Shown piece after piece: positions 32,101 through 38,857 of a stretch of DNA of 64,000 nucleotides. A model generated the notes under the pieces. It was given only the letters and a program-made list of their open reading frames with translations, made no database searches and had not been told where the DNA came from. The translations under genes and the position numbers were made by a program. The stretch is from positions 62,001 to 126,000 of the forward strand of contig DAHUZK010000040.1 of NCBI GenBank assembly GCA_027306605.1. Direction: 5' to 3'. The stretch comes from Acidimicrobiaceae bacterium. Its GTDB lineage: Bacteria > Actinomycetota > Acidimicrobiia > Acidimicrobiales > RAAP-2. Position 1 is the first letter of the stretch. Each line of letters starts with the position of its first letter.

Positions 32101-32325
32101 CAGGACCTGCGCAAGACCACTGGCCTCGCCGTGTCGGACCGTATACGGCTGCACCTCGTGGGGCTCGACGCCTTGTCGGGTCACTTCGACTTCATCGGCC
32201 GCGAGGTCCTCGCCGTCGAGATCGCCACCGGGCCCGGCCAGGGTGAGGGCGCGACCCTCGAGCTCGACGACGAGGCGCTGGCCGAGCCCGTCCGCGTCTG
32301 GATCGAGCGGGTCGACCCCGACTGA
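29146..32325 (+). CDS. ileS: Isoleucyl-tRNA synthetase, type 2 (eukaryote-like)
   Basis: A 1059-residue class I aminoacyl-tRNA synthetase charging tRNA-Ile. The HIGH region reads EGPPTANGMPGLHHVWAR (residues about 48-65), the form seen in the long type 2 enzymes that resist mupirocin (family knowledge). The editing domain contains WTTTPWTLLSNTGVAANP. The tRNA-contact/zinc segment has VPYCPRCGTALSSHE and YPHCWRCRTPLIYW, and KMSKS is intact in DGRKMSKSLGNIIDPW (about residue 607). The C-terminal domain ends LDDEALAEPVRVWIERVDPD. The GTG at 29146 gives the expected N-terminus (FSPVPPDIDFVALEQAELARW); the frame upstream is a chance extension. Confidence 0.96.
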   Translation: MFSPVPPDIDFVALEQAELARWSAHRVFERSVEQRAGAPPWVFYEGPPTANGMPGLHHVWARVYKDLFCRFRTMRGAYVARRAGWDTHGLPVEVEVEKKLGITGKQQIEEQVGIAEFTRLCRESVYTYVDEFARLTTRIGYWVDMDAAYWTLSPSYIESVWWHLQQLFDQGLLYEDLKVVPYCPRCGTALSSHELGQPDVYRDEEDESAYVRLRILDPDPAVTGDAAWLAVWTTTPWTLLSNTGVAANPGLTYAVVDGMLMADELVDTVLGEGASARVTKRFPGSALVGLRYERPFDDLDAPPGAVGWRVVPADYVTTEEGTGLVHLAPAFGEIDRQIGRDNGLPSLNPVGPDGRFTRDIGWLAGREVRQANQDINDRLESDGLLIRRFPYVHAYPHCWRCRTPLIYWGKPSWYIATSTRKDDLLEANETVDWHPGYIKEGRFGEWLANNVDWALSRDRYWGTPLPVWRCGRGHLRCVGSLVELSDLCGRDVTGVDPHRPAIDEVAFACATCAAEGADDELAVARRVEPVIDAWFDSGSMPAAQIGYPHAPGSAETFTFPADFISEAIDQTRGWFYSLLAVNALVFGESPYRHVVCLGHIVDADGRKMSKSLGNIIDPWQILETRGADAMRWWMFSQGSPWTPTRATLGAIDTAVRDMLLTLWNTFSFFTTYASLNEFEPSDPSIPAPASRSALDRWILSRLSCTVSTMTSALDEYEPLAAATALGELVDDLSNWYVRRSRRRFWRTDPGAPAGDTLAAQATLHAVLTNVALLLAPLCPFAADAMWRQLVGAADVDSVHLADWPAADAALRDEGLEAQMALARRLTSLGRAARSEAGVKVRQPLRRALVFLPGDAPEILHDIVADELNVDEIDAADELSDVITFELVPNFATLGPRLGKRVQLVRTALEKLDGADAADVLESGQPLTVTLEGEAVELSPEDVSLRVRPQQGFAVSREGGEVVALDLAVDEDLRLRGLARDVVRLVQDLRKTTGLAVSDRIRLHLVGLDALSGHFDFIGREVLAVEIATGPGQGEGATLELDDEALAEPVRVWIERVDPD

Positions 32326-32472
32326 CGCCGCCCCGGTCGCACGGCCATCAGACCACCTCGGGGTACGCGCCCCGCTCGTCCCGCCCATCCACCACGTCGG
32401 CCGCAGTGGACACCATCATGTATGTGCTTCGTGACGGACACCGCAGGTCACAGTCGATGGAAGGGAGAGCGA

Positions 32473-33759
32473 GTGCCGGACTCTCGACGGCCGCGCCTGC
32501 GGCTGACCCCGTTGCTCGGGCCGGTCGTGCTCGTGCTCGGGTCGGTCGCGCTCGTGCTCGGGTCGCTGACGCTGATTGCCGGGGTGGTGCCTGCCGCCGC
32601 CACGTCGGCGACGTCGGCGAACTGGAAGCAGCTCCAACCCGCCACCAGTCCCCCCGCCACCGCCGGGGCGGCCATGGCGTACGACCCGGCGAGCGGGCAG
32701 GTGATCTCGTTCGGCGGCGCGACCAACGTGGCGATCGGCGACACCTGGGCCTGGAACGGCACCACCTGGGCGCAGCTGCACCCCGCGCACAGCCCGGCGG
32801 CGCGCTTCGGGGCCGGGCTGGCCTACGACCCGGTGAGCAGGCAGCTGCTGCTGTTCGGGGGTGAGAACGACAACACGGGCACCATGTACGGCGACACCTG
32901 GGAGTGGACGGGTTCGGACTGGCAGCAGCTCTCACCGGCGACGAGCCCCCAGGCACGTGCGTACGGTGCCATGGCCTACGACGCCGCCACCGCGCAGCTC
33001 GTCCTCTTCGGTGGCCAGGACCACGGTGTCTACCTCTCGGACACCTGGACCTGGAACGGCACGAACTGGATCGCGCTCACACCGGTGGCCGGCCCGTCGG
33101 CCCGCACGCTTCCCGCCATGGCCTACGACCCCGTCACCAGCCAACTCGTCCTCTTCGGCGGGTTGACCACCGCCGGCGACGACGGCGGCACCTGGAACTG
33201 GACGGGAACCAACTGGGTGCAGCTCGCCCCTGCCAGCAGCCCGACCGCGCGCTACGGATCGATGATCGCGTTCGACGACGCCACGTCGCAGCTCGTCCTC
33301 TTCAGCGGCATCCACGCCGGCGTCGAGACGAACGACACGTGGGAGTGGACCGGGACGACCTGGGCCCAGCTTTCGCCCGGAACCAGTCCGCCCGGGACGT
33401 ACTCCAACCAGATGGTCTACGACCCCGTCACCCGCGGGCTCCTGCTGAACAACGCCAACACGCCGGGCGTGGACGCCGCCACGTGGCTGTGGTCGGCGCC
33501 GGCCGTCTCGGGTTATTGGCAGGTGGCGTCCGACGGCGGCCTCTTCTCCTACGGCGGGGCGCAATTCTTCGGGTCCACCGGCAACATCCATCTCAACAAG
33601 CCGATCGTCGGCATGGCGCCGACCCCGGACGGCAACGGGTACTGGCTGGTGGCCTCCGACGGCGGCATCTTCTCCTACGGCGACGCCGCCTTTCTCGGAT
33701 CGATGGGTGGCAAGCCACTCAACGAGCCGATGGTGGGAATGGCGGCCGTTCCCGGCTGA
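32473..33759 (+). CDS. Secreted kelch-repeat protein with two C-terminal [14 protein letters not shown] repeats
   Basis: A 428-residue exported protein. The signal peptide is [36 protein letters not shown]. Residues about 45-345 hold five to six kelch-like units of about 50 residues ([16 protein letters not shown]...[16 protein letters not shown]), a beta-propeller. Residues 347-428 carry two 42-residue repeats identical in type to those of the protein at 10875. The GTG at 32473 follows an AAGGGAGAG ribosome-binding site; the upstream ATGs give no signal peptide. No catalytic motif is visible. Probably a surface or extracellular-matrix protein. Confidence 0.85.
   Translation: MPDSRRPRLRLTPLLGPVVLVLGSVALVLGSLTLIAGVVPAAATSATSANWKQLQPATSPPATAGAAMAYDPASGQVISFGGATNVAIGDTWAWNGTTWAQLHPAHSPAARFGAGLAYDPVSRQLLLFGGENDNTGTMYGDTWEWTGSDWQQLSPATSPQARAYGAMAYDAATAQLVLFGGQDHGVYLSDTWTWNGTNWIALTPVAGPSARTLPAMAYDPVTSQLVLFGGLTTAGDDGGTWNWTGTNWVQLAPASSPTARYGSMIAFDDATSQLVLFSGIHAGVETNDTWEWTGTTWAQLSPGTSPPGTYSNQMVYDPVTRGLLLNNANTPGVDAATWLWSAPAVSGYWQVASDGGLFSYGGAQFFGSTGNIHLNKPIVGMAPTPDGNGYWLVASDGGIFSYGDAAFLGSMGGKPLNEPMVGMAAVPG
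33511..33756 (+). repeat. Two coding repeats shared with the protein at 10875-12062
   Basis: Encodes [16 protein letters not shown]... and [16 protein letters not shown]..., the same 42-residue unit found five times in the secreted protein 21 kb away, here as a C-terminal tail. Confidence 0.8.
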
Positions 33760-33784
33760 CCGCGGCGCAGCTCAGCGCCGGGTC
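33758..33784. terminator. Bidirectional hairpin covering two convergent stop codons
   Basis: GACC plus GGCGC pair with GCGCC plus GGTC around the 6-nt loop AGCTCA, with a small bulge. The stop codons of the kelch gene and of the convergent small gene both lie in the stem. Confidence 0.55.
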
Positions 33785-34046
33785 ATCGGCCGTTGCGTTC
33801 GCGGTGCGCGCACCCCGGCCAACAGCAGGGTCGCCGCATGCCGTCCTCGAGCTCCTCTTGGGTTCGGCGAATGCGACCTTCCCGCGTCTTCTCCTGCTTG
33901 GCGTCTTCCACCCAGCAGATGAACTCGTTGCGGGCCAAGGGGGTGATGTCCTTCCACGCGTCGAGGGCAACGGGATTGGCCACCAGTGCCAGACGAAGAT
34001 CACCGGGAAGCCGGTGCACGACACCTCCGGGTACTCGCGGGCTCAT
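33783..34046 (-). CDS. Small YdeI/OmpD-associated-type protein
   Basis: An 87-residue protein. WKDITPLARNEFICWVEDAKQEKTREGRIRRTQEELEDGMRRPCCWPGCAHR is the conserved core of short actinobacterial YdeI/OmpD-associated proteins, including the paired Cys near the C-terminus (CCWPGC). The function of the family is unclear; names refer to bacteriocin or peptide protection in enteric bacteria. The ATG at 34046 gives the usual length. It lies 44 nt after the STAS gene on the same strand, perhaps in one transcript. Confidence 0.72.
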   Translation of the reverse strand: MSPRVPGGVVHRLPGDLRLALVANPVALDAWKDITPLARNEFICWVEDAKQEKTREGRIRRTQEELEDGMRRPCCWPGCAHRERNGR

Positions 34047-34090
34047 GGAGAGCACGGTAGTCCTCCGCCCGTGCTCCACGACGAGAGGCA

Positions 34091-34438
34091 CTAGGACACA
34101 GGTTCCATCGGAGCATCGCCTGACCAGTCGGGATCCCAGTCCGTGATCCAGATGTCCAGCCCGGTGAGCTCGAAGACCCGGTGGACCATCGCACTGGGGC
34201 GGGTGACGACGACGGTCCCGCCCGCCTTGATCGCATGCTGCCGTGCCGTGTGGATGGCGCCCAGGCCCGAGGAGTCGATGAAGGTGAGGCGAGACAGGTC
34301 GAAGACCACCAGCGAGCCCGGGGGAGCGGTCGCGTGCTCGGCGAGAACCTGGCACGTGCTGACGTCGAGCTCTCCTCGTGGGACCACCACGCGCCCTCCG
34401 TCGAAATCGTATGAGCGAACGGCGAACGGCGACGTCAC
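34091..34438 (-). CDS. STAS-domain anti-sigma-factor antagonist
   Basis: A 115-residue single STAS domain, as in SpoIIAA/RsbV, proteins that release sigma factors from anti-sigma kinases after dephosphorylation. GRVVVPRGELDVSTCQVLAEH, LVVFDLSRLTFIDSSGLGAIHTARQHAIKAGG (with the phosphorylatable Ser in DSSGLG) and HRVFELTGLDIW fit the family. No anti-sigma kinase or sigma gene is adjacent. The GTG at 34438 is preferred; a TTG at 34513 would start inside the 22-bp palindrome. It is divergent from the orphan response regulator, and both may belong to a stress response. Confidence 0.83.
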   Translation of the reverse strand: MTSPFAVRSYDFDGGRVVVPRGELDVSTCQVLAEHATAPPGSLVVFDLSRLTFIDSSGLGAIHTARQHAIKAGGTVVVTRPSAMVHRVFELTGLDIWITDWDPDWSGDAPMEPVS

Positions 34439-34510
34439 CCTCTGCGATCCAACTGTTGCTGCTCCGGAACGGCCATCTCCTCCCAGCCTCGTCGACCATC
34501 TCTTCGGGAT

Positions 34511-34532
34511 CAATCACCCGATCGGGTGATTG
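34511..34532. promoter_or_regulatory. Perfect 22-bp palindrome
   Basis: CAATCACCCGA followed directly by TCGGGTGATTG, 11-bp arms with no spacer, between the divergent STAS and LuxR-type genes and 29 bp upstream of the TAGGGT box. Ideal for a symmetric dimeric regulator. Confidence 0.7.
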
Positions 34533-34560
34533 TGTGTGACGCCGCCGGCACCGCGACCCG

Positions 34561-34566
34561 TAGGGT
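34561..34566 (+). promoter_or_regulatory. -10 box TAGGGT, leaderless start of the response regulator gene
   Basis: TAGGGT, 7 nt before the GTG at 34574. Confidence 0.55.
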
Positions 34567-34573
34567 CGGAGCC

Positions 34574-35221
34574 GTGTCCAAGACGATCCGGGTCGCGCTC
34601 GTCAACGACTACATGATCGTCCTCGAGGGCCTTCGCGCTCTCCTCGCATCGAGCGAGCCGGAGATCGAGCTGGTGGAGATGGACCTTCGAGAGGCGCCAC
34701 GGCGCACGGTCGACGTCACGCTGCTGGACACCTACGGCGAGACCGAGACCCTCGACGGACGCGTGAAGTCCCTCGGATCGGACCCGACGAACGGGGCGAT
34801 CATCGTGTTCAGCTTCTCCGACCGCCAGCAGATGGTGCGCCGAGCGCTGCGCTCGGGTGCGCGGGGGTTCATCTCGAAAGCAGTCCCCCGGGAGCAGATC
34901 GTCGACGGCATCAAGGCTGCGGCACACGGCGAGCGTGTCGTGTTGACGCGCGGGTCCCATCAGGGCCACATCGACGACGCGTTGCGGTGGCCCGGGCGCG
35001 ACATCGGCCTGACCGGCCGCGAGAGCGAGTTGCTCAGCCTGTTGTCGACGGGCATGACCAACCGCGAGCTCGCCGCCCACCTCTATGTCAGCGAGAACAC
35101 GGTCAAGACGCAGCTACGGAGCCTCTACGCCAAGCTGGGCGTCCGCAACCGTGCGCAAGCCGCCTCGCTGGGAAGCATGGGCATCCTCGGCGAGTCCGTC
35201 CGCCGTCGCGGAGAAGCCTGA
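34574..35221 (+). CDS. Orphan LuxR/NarL-family response regulator
   Basis: A 215-residue two-domain regulator. The receiver (about 4-120) starts IRVALVNDYMIVLEGLRALL, so the acidic pair is Asn11-Asp12 rather than two acids; phospho-acceptor Asp52 lies in TLLDTYGE and the conserved Lys in GFISKAVP. The C-terminal HTH is GLTGRESELLSLLSTGMTNRELAAHLYVSENTVKTQLRSLYAKLGVRNRAQA. No histidine kinase is nearby. The GTG at 34574 is set by the TAGGGT box. It may bind the palindrome upstream of its own promoter. Confidence 0.87.
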   Translation: MSKTIRVALVNDYMIVLEGLRALLASSEPEIELVEMDLREAPRRTVDVTLLDTYGETETLDGRVKSLGSDPTNGAIIVFSFSDRQQMVRRALRSGARGFISKAVPREQIVDGIKAAAHGERVVLTRGSHQGHIDDALRWPGRDIGLTGRESELLSLLSTGMTNRELAAHLYVSENTVKTQLRSLYAKLGVRNRAQAASLGSMGILGESVRRRGEA

Positions 35222-35227
35222 GCCGGG

Positions 35228-35761
35228 TCAGCAGCCGGCTTCGAGCAGCTTGGTCAGCACGCCAGCGAGCGACGACCGCTCGCTCTGATCGAGGTGTGCC
35301 ATCAGGTGCCGCTCGATCCCGTCGATGTGCGCGGCGACGGCCCTCTCGAGGGTGACCCGCCCGTCGGGCGTGAGGACCACGTGCACGCTACGACGGTCGT
35401 TCGGGCAGTTCTGCCGCGCCACCAGGCCGGCATCGACCATGCGGTCCACCAGTCGCGTGACGCCGCCGGTCGTCAGAGCCACCTCGTTGCTCAGGCGGCT
35501 CATCGTCAGCTGCCCGTCGGGCGCGGCACCGACGTGGATCAGCACGTCGAAGAAGACGAGGGGGATGCCCACGGTCTCTTCGAGTTCCCGGCCCAGTGCA
35601 TCGGCCAGCGCGCGGTGGGTACGGACAAGGAGCCCCATGAGTCGGATCCGCTCGTCGTCCATCTGCTCCAGCACTCCACAGGTGCCCCCGGCGTCACCCC
35701 GGTTGGGGCTCGTCCCGAGGCGCTGGTCGTCGCCGGTCACCGAGATGGTCGCAGTGTCCAT
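35228..35761 (-). CDS. MarR-family transcriptional regulator
   Basis: A 177-residue winged-helix repressor. ALADALGRELEETVGIPLVFFDVLIHVGAAPDGQLTMSRLSNEVALTTGGVTRLVDRMVDAGLVARQNCPNDRRSVHVVLTPDGRVTLERAV covers the dimerisation helices, the recognition helix and the wing with the conserved DRR. The ATG at 35761 has an AGAGGAG ribosome-binding site. It is divergent from a YceI gene across an inverted repeat that overlaps the promoter, the usual arrangement for a MarR regulator controlling itself and its neighbour. The Cys in the wing (QNCPNDRR) might sense oxidants (speculative). Confidence 0.9.
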   Translation of the reverse strand: MDTATISVTGDDQRLGTSPNRGDAGGTCGVLEQMDDERIRLMGLLVRTHRALADALGRELEETVGIPLVFFDVLIHVGAAPDGQLTMSRLSNEVALTTGGVTRLVDRMVDAGLVARQNCPNDRRSVHVVLTPDGRVTLERAVAAHIDGIERHLMAHLDQSERSSLAGVLTKLLEAGC

Positions 35762-35817
35762 ATCTCCTCTTCCCGCCGCCAGTCTCTCCCGAAATCCCTT
35801 CCGATTCCTAATATCAC

Positions 35818-35861
35818 TGATTGACAAGTTTCTGTTTACTCAGATACTATACTGTCAATCA
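35818..35861. promoter_or_regulatory. Divergent promoter with 9-bp inverted repeat, probable MarR operator
   Basis: TGATTGACA (35818-35826) and TGTCAATCA (35853-35861) are perfect inverted copies. Each contains a consensus -35 hexamer TTGACA pointing inward. The AT-rich middle holds TACTAT and TATACT (-10) on the plus strand toward the YceI gene. This is the most AT-rich stretch of the window. Confidence 0.65.
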
Positions 35862-35893
35862 ACTCCGGGGAAGCCCCGGCAGGACGAGGCAGC

Positions 35894-35920
35894 ACCAACA
35901 AGACCAACAAGACCAACAAG
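35894..35920 (+). repeat. Three perfect 9-bp repeats in the YceI leader
   Basis: ACCAACAAG three times without change in the 5' untranslated region, an unstructured CAA-rich stretch that could enhance translation. Confidence 0.8.
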
Positions 35921-35953
35921 ACCGAGCAATTGACGGAGACAAGGAGCACCACG

Positions 35954-36517
35954 ATGAGCAGTTCGACCAGCACGGCCACCATTCCCCGGACCGGTACCTA
36001 CGCCATCGACCCGGCCCACACAGAGGTGGGCTTCGTCGCCCGGCACCTGATCGGCACCAAGGTGCGGGGACGCTTCACCGAGGCGTCCGGCACCTTCACC
36101 GTGGCCGAGAACGCCGAGGACTCGACCCTCGAGGCCGTGGTCCAGGCGGCCAGCATCCACACGAACCAGGCGCAGCGCGACGAGCACCTGCGCACCAACG
36201 ACTTCCTCGACGTCCCCAATCACCCGACCCTCACCCTCAAGAGCACGGGCTTCAAGCACGTGGACGGCAACGAGTGGGTCATGACGGCCGACCTGACCAT
36301 CCGTGGCGTCACCCAGTCGGTCGACTTCGACCTCGAGTACCTCGGCGAGGGCCCCTCCATGCAGGAGGGCAAGACCGTCGTCGCCTTCTCCGCCAGCGCC
36401 ACGATCGACCGGCGCGACTTCGGCGTCAATTTCAACCACTCGCTGCTCGACGGCAGCGTCGTGGTCGGCAACAAGGTCGTCATCGAGATCGAGGTCGAGG
36501 CGAGCCTCGTCGACTGA
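35954..36517 (+). CDS. YceI-family polyisoprenoid-binding protein
   Basis: A 187-residue lipocalin-like beta-barrel that binds isoprenoid lipids such as polyprenyl quinones. TGTYAIDPAHTEVGFVARHLIGTKVRGRFTEASGTFTV is the family N-terminus; NDFLDVPNHPTLTLKSTGF, VTADLTIRGVTQSVDFDLEYL and FSASATIDRRDFGVNFNHSLLDGSVVVGNKVVIEIEVEA follow. No signal peptide is visible, as in many actinobacterial members, so it is probably cytoplasmic. The ATG at 35954 has an AAGGAG site. Control by the divergent MarR protein is likely. A strong hairpin terminates it at 36564-36601. Confidence 0.9.
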   Translation: MSSSTSTATIPRTGTYAIDPAHTEVGFVARHLIGTKVRGRFTEASGTFTVAENAEDSTLEAVVQAASIHTNQAQRDEHLRTNDFLDVPNHPTLTLKSTGFKHVDGNEWVMTADLTIRGVTQSVDFDLEYLGEGPSMQEGKTVVAFSASATIDRRDFGVNFNHSLLDGSVVVGNKVVIEIEVEASLVD

Positions 36518-36563
36518 CCAGGGCTCGGCAGGTGGAAGGTGCGACCGGGTCGCCCTCGTTCTG

Positions 36564-36601
36564 GCCCCGGTCCGGCGCTCTATCTCCCGCCGGACCGGGG
36601 C
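36564..36601. terminator. Bidirectional terminator hairpin, 13-bp perfect stem
   Basis: GCCCCGGTCCGGC pairs with GCCGGACCGGGGC around a 12-nt loop, between the convergent YceI and methyltransferase genes. No T tract. Confidence 0.75.
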
Positions 36602-36614
36602 ATGCCCCCAAGGC

Positions 36615-37433
36615 TCATTCGGCCGTGCCCTTGGTCACGACGAGGGCCAGCGACGTCGTCACGTAGCCGGCTAGTTCGGTGCGGAGGTGGACGTCGGAGT
36701 AGGGCGGGACGTCGACGTGCACGTCGTCGGGCGTGGTGCCCTCGGTGTAGTCGACGTCGATCTCGTGGCCCAGGCGCGACAGCCGCATCGCGAGGTCCTC
36801 GATGTCACGGCGCCGGTAGAGAACGGTGCCGCCCCGCTCGACGGTGTCCTCGTCAGAGGAGACGACGTACTCGGTGGTGTGGACGGCGACCCCTCCCGGC
36901 CTGAGGCAGTCCATCTGCGCCACGAGGAAATCGGCGCCCGCCCGCAAGCTGCCCAGGTGCTCGAGGGCACACGACGACCAAGTGAAGTCGAAGCCGCGCA
37001 GGTCGGCTGGAAGGCGGTTCATGTCGACGGCCCGGAAGCGGACCCGTTCCGCAAAGGCTGCCGACGGGCAGAGCCCGTGCGCGTTGAGATGCTCGATCCC
37101 GGCGGCCCACTCGGTCTGCGAGTCGGTCCATCCCGAGACGAGAGCGGACTCCTGTGGTTGATCGGTTGCCACCACGCGGCAACCTTCGGCCGCGAACAGC
37201 GCGGCGAGTGGTTCCTGGCCGACGCCGAACCCGAGGCCGGCGCGCCCGGGCGCCAGCATGTCGCGCTCACGCAGCGCTTCGGCGATGAAGAGCCACTCCC
37301 ACATCTTGCGATGGAGCATGACGACGCGCGAGTCCCGGTCGCCGCTCGCCCACATGGGCCGAAGCCGTTGGGCCCAGGCCACCAGCGCCGGCGAGCGCAG
37401 GGAGTCGGCCGAGCACAGTTGCGATTGCAGCAC
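36615..37433 (-). CDS. SAM-dependent methyltransferase-like protein
   Basis: A 272-residue protein with a class I methyltransferase fold. GRAGLGFGVGQEPLAALFAAEGCRVVATDQP corresponds to motif I and the acidic loop, FDFTWSSCALEHLGSLRAGADFLVAQMDCLRPGGVAVHTTEYV to motifs II and III. Motif I (GFGVGQEP) is atypical but still Gly-rich. This protein type often occurs in glycan or surface-polymer clusters; here it follows the glutamine-synthetase-like gene by 10 nt on the same strand and may be co-transcribed with it. The acceptor is unknown. The start is the GTG at 37433. Confidence 0.75.
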   Translation of the reverse strand: MLQSQLCSADSLRSPALVAWAQRLRPMWASGDRDSRVVMLHRKMWEWLFIAEALRERDMLAPGRAGLGFGVGQEPLAALFAAEGCRVVATDQPQESALVSGWTDSQTEWAAGIEHLNAHGLCPSAAFAERVRFRAVDMNRLPADLRGFDFTWSSCALEHLGSLRAGADFLVAQMDCLRPGGVAVHTTEYVVSSDEDTVERGGTVLYRRRDIEDLAMRLSRLGHEIDVDYTEGTTPDDVHVDVPPYSDVHLRTELAGYVTTSLALVVTKGTAE

Positions 37434-37443
37434 GACCGGGGCC

Positions 37444-38802
37444 TCAGATCCGTTCGAAGTTGCGGGCGAGCTCCCAGTCCGACACGTGGCGGTTGCTCGA
37501 CGCCCATTCCTGCTCGGCCGTGTTGAGCAGGTGGTGGTGCACGTCGGGCCCGAAGGCCTCGAGGGCGACGGCCGAGCGGCGCAGCTCCTCGATCGCCTCG
37601 ACCAGGGTGGCCGGGATGCGCGGGACGTCGGCCGCCTCGTAGGCGTTCGCCGGGTAGGCGTCGCCCGGCTCGATCTCGTGATCGATGCCGAAGAGCCCGG
37701 CCGCGATGGAGGCGGCCAGGACGAGGTAGGGGTTCACGTCGGCACCCGGGATGCGGCTCTCCACCCTCCGCCCGGCGCCGTGGCCGACCACCCGGAAGCC
37801 ACAGGTGCGGTTGTCTTCCCCCCACACCACCGCCGTGGGCGCCCAGCTCCCGGGCACGTAGCGCCGATAGGAGTTCACGGTGGGCGCGGCCAGCCACGCC
37901 AGCTGCCGCGCCGCGTGCAGCTGACCGCCAAGGAAATGGCGGCCCAGCGTGGAGAGGCCGCTCGGGTGGCCGTCGTCCGCCATGAGGGGTTCGCCGCTCT
38001 CGCCGTCCCACAGGCTCGTGTGCACGTGGCACGACGAGCCGACGTCGTCCATCGTCCACTTGGCCATGAAGGTGGCCGCACGGCCCTCCTGTGCGGCGAT
38101 CTCCTTGATCCCGTTCTTGAACACGAGGTGACGGTCGGCGGTCACCAGCGACTCGTCGTACGTCACGTTCACTTCGTGCTGGCCGCGGCCGGCCTCGCCC
38201 TTGGAGAACTCGACGGGGATGCCCGCGGCGAGCATCTCGTTGCGGATCCGCCGCACGATGTACTCCTCGCGCGTGGTCTGCAGCAGTTGGTAGTCCTCGA
38301 TGGTGGAGGTGTGCGGCCTCAGCTGGCGCCATCCCCTGGCGGACGCCTCCTCGTAGGAATCGAGGAAGAGGAAGAACTCGAGCTCGGTGGCGCTGCACAC
38401 GCGCAGGCCACGCTCGGCCGCCCGTTCCAGCTGCCGACGCAGGATGCGGCGCGGGGAGACCTCGACAGGCGCACCCGCCTCGTCCGTGAGGTCGCCGATG
38501 ACGAAAGCCGATCCCTCGAGCCAGGGGATGAGGCGCGCCGTCGCGTAATCGGGCCGGCAGACGACGTCCCCGTATCCGGTGTCCCAGTTGGTGAAGCGGT
38601 AGCCGGGGAGCGGGGTCATGTCGACGTCGACGGCGAGCACGTAGTCGCACGCCTCGATGCCGTGCTCGGCCACGTGGGACCGGAAGAAGTCCGCCGTCAC
38701 CCGCTTGCCCACGGGACGCCCGTACATGTCGGGGAAGGCCACCACCACCGTGTCGATGGAGCCGTTGGCGATCCCGGCGTCGATCAGCTCTCGACCGTGC
38801 AT
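37444..38802 (-). CDS. Glutamine-synthetase-family ligase (probable gamma-glutamyl-polyamine synthetase)
   Basis: A 452-residue ATP-dependent ligase with the GS fold. Metal and ATP motifs are present: CSATELEFFLFLDS, KGEAGRGQHEVNV, DDVGSSCHVHTSLWD, NSYRRYVPGSWAPTAVVWGEDNRTCGFRV and RVESRIPGADVNPYLVLAASIAAG. It lacks the adenylylation Tyr loop of GlnA I and resembles PuuA/GlnA3-type enzymes that glutamylate putrescine, polyamines or other amines. That reading is supported by the divergent class-C26 gamma-glutamyl hydrolase gene 55 nt away. The ATG at 38802 gives the expected short N-terminus (MHGRELIDAGIANGSID). It could also act on ethanolamine or another amine. Confidence 0.82.
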   Translation of the reverse strand: MHGRELIDAGIANGSIDTVVVAFPDMYGRPVGKRVTADFFRSHVAEHGIEACDYVLAVDVDMTPLPGYRFTNWDTGYGDVVCRPDYATARLIPWLEGSAFVIGDLTDEAGAPVEVSPRRILRRQLERAAERGLRVCSATELEFFLFLDSYEEASARGWRQLRPHTSTIEDYQLLQTTREEYIVRRIRNEMLAAGIPVEFSKGEAGRGQHEVNVTYDESLVTADRHLVFKNGIKEIAAQEGRAATFMAKWTMDDVGSSCHVHTSLWDGESGEPLMADDGHPSGLSTLGRHFLGGQLHAARQLAWLAAPTVNSYRRYVPGSWAPTAVVWGEDNRTCGFRVVGHGAGRRVESRIPGADVNPYLVLAASIAAGLFGIDHEIEPGDAYPANAYEAADVPRIPATLVEAIEELRRSAVALEAFGPDVHHHLLNTAEQEWASSNRHVSDWELARNFERI

Positions 38803-38845
38803 GCGCCATGTTGTCCCCGCCGTGGGCACCCGTCCAGCTCGTGGG

Positions 38846-38851
38846 TACGCT
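38846..38851 (+). promoter_or_regulatory. -10 box TACGCT, leaderless start of the gamma-glutamyl hydrolase gene
   Basis: TACGCT, 6 nt before the GTG at 38858. Confidence 0.5.
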
Positions 38852-38857
38852 GTGCCG

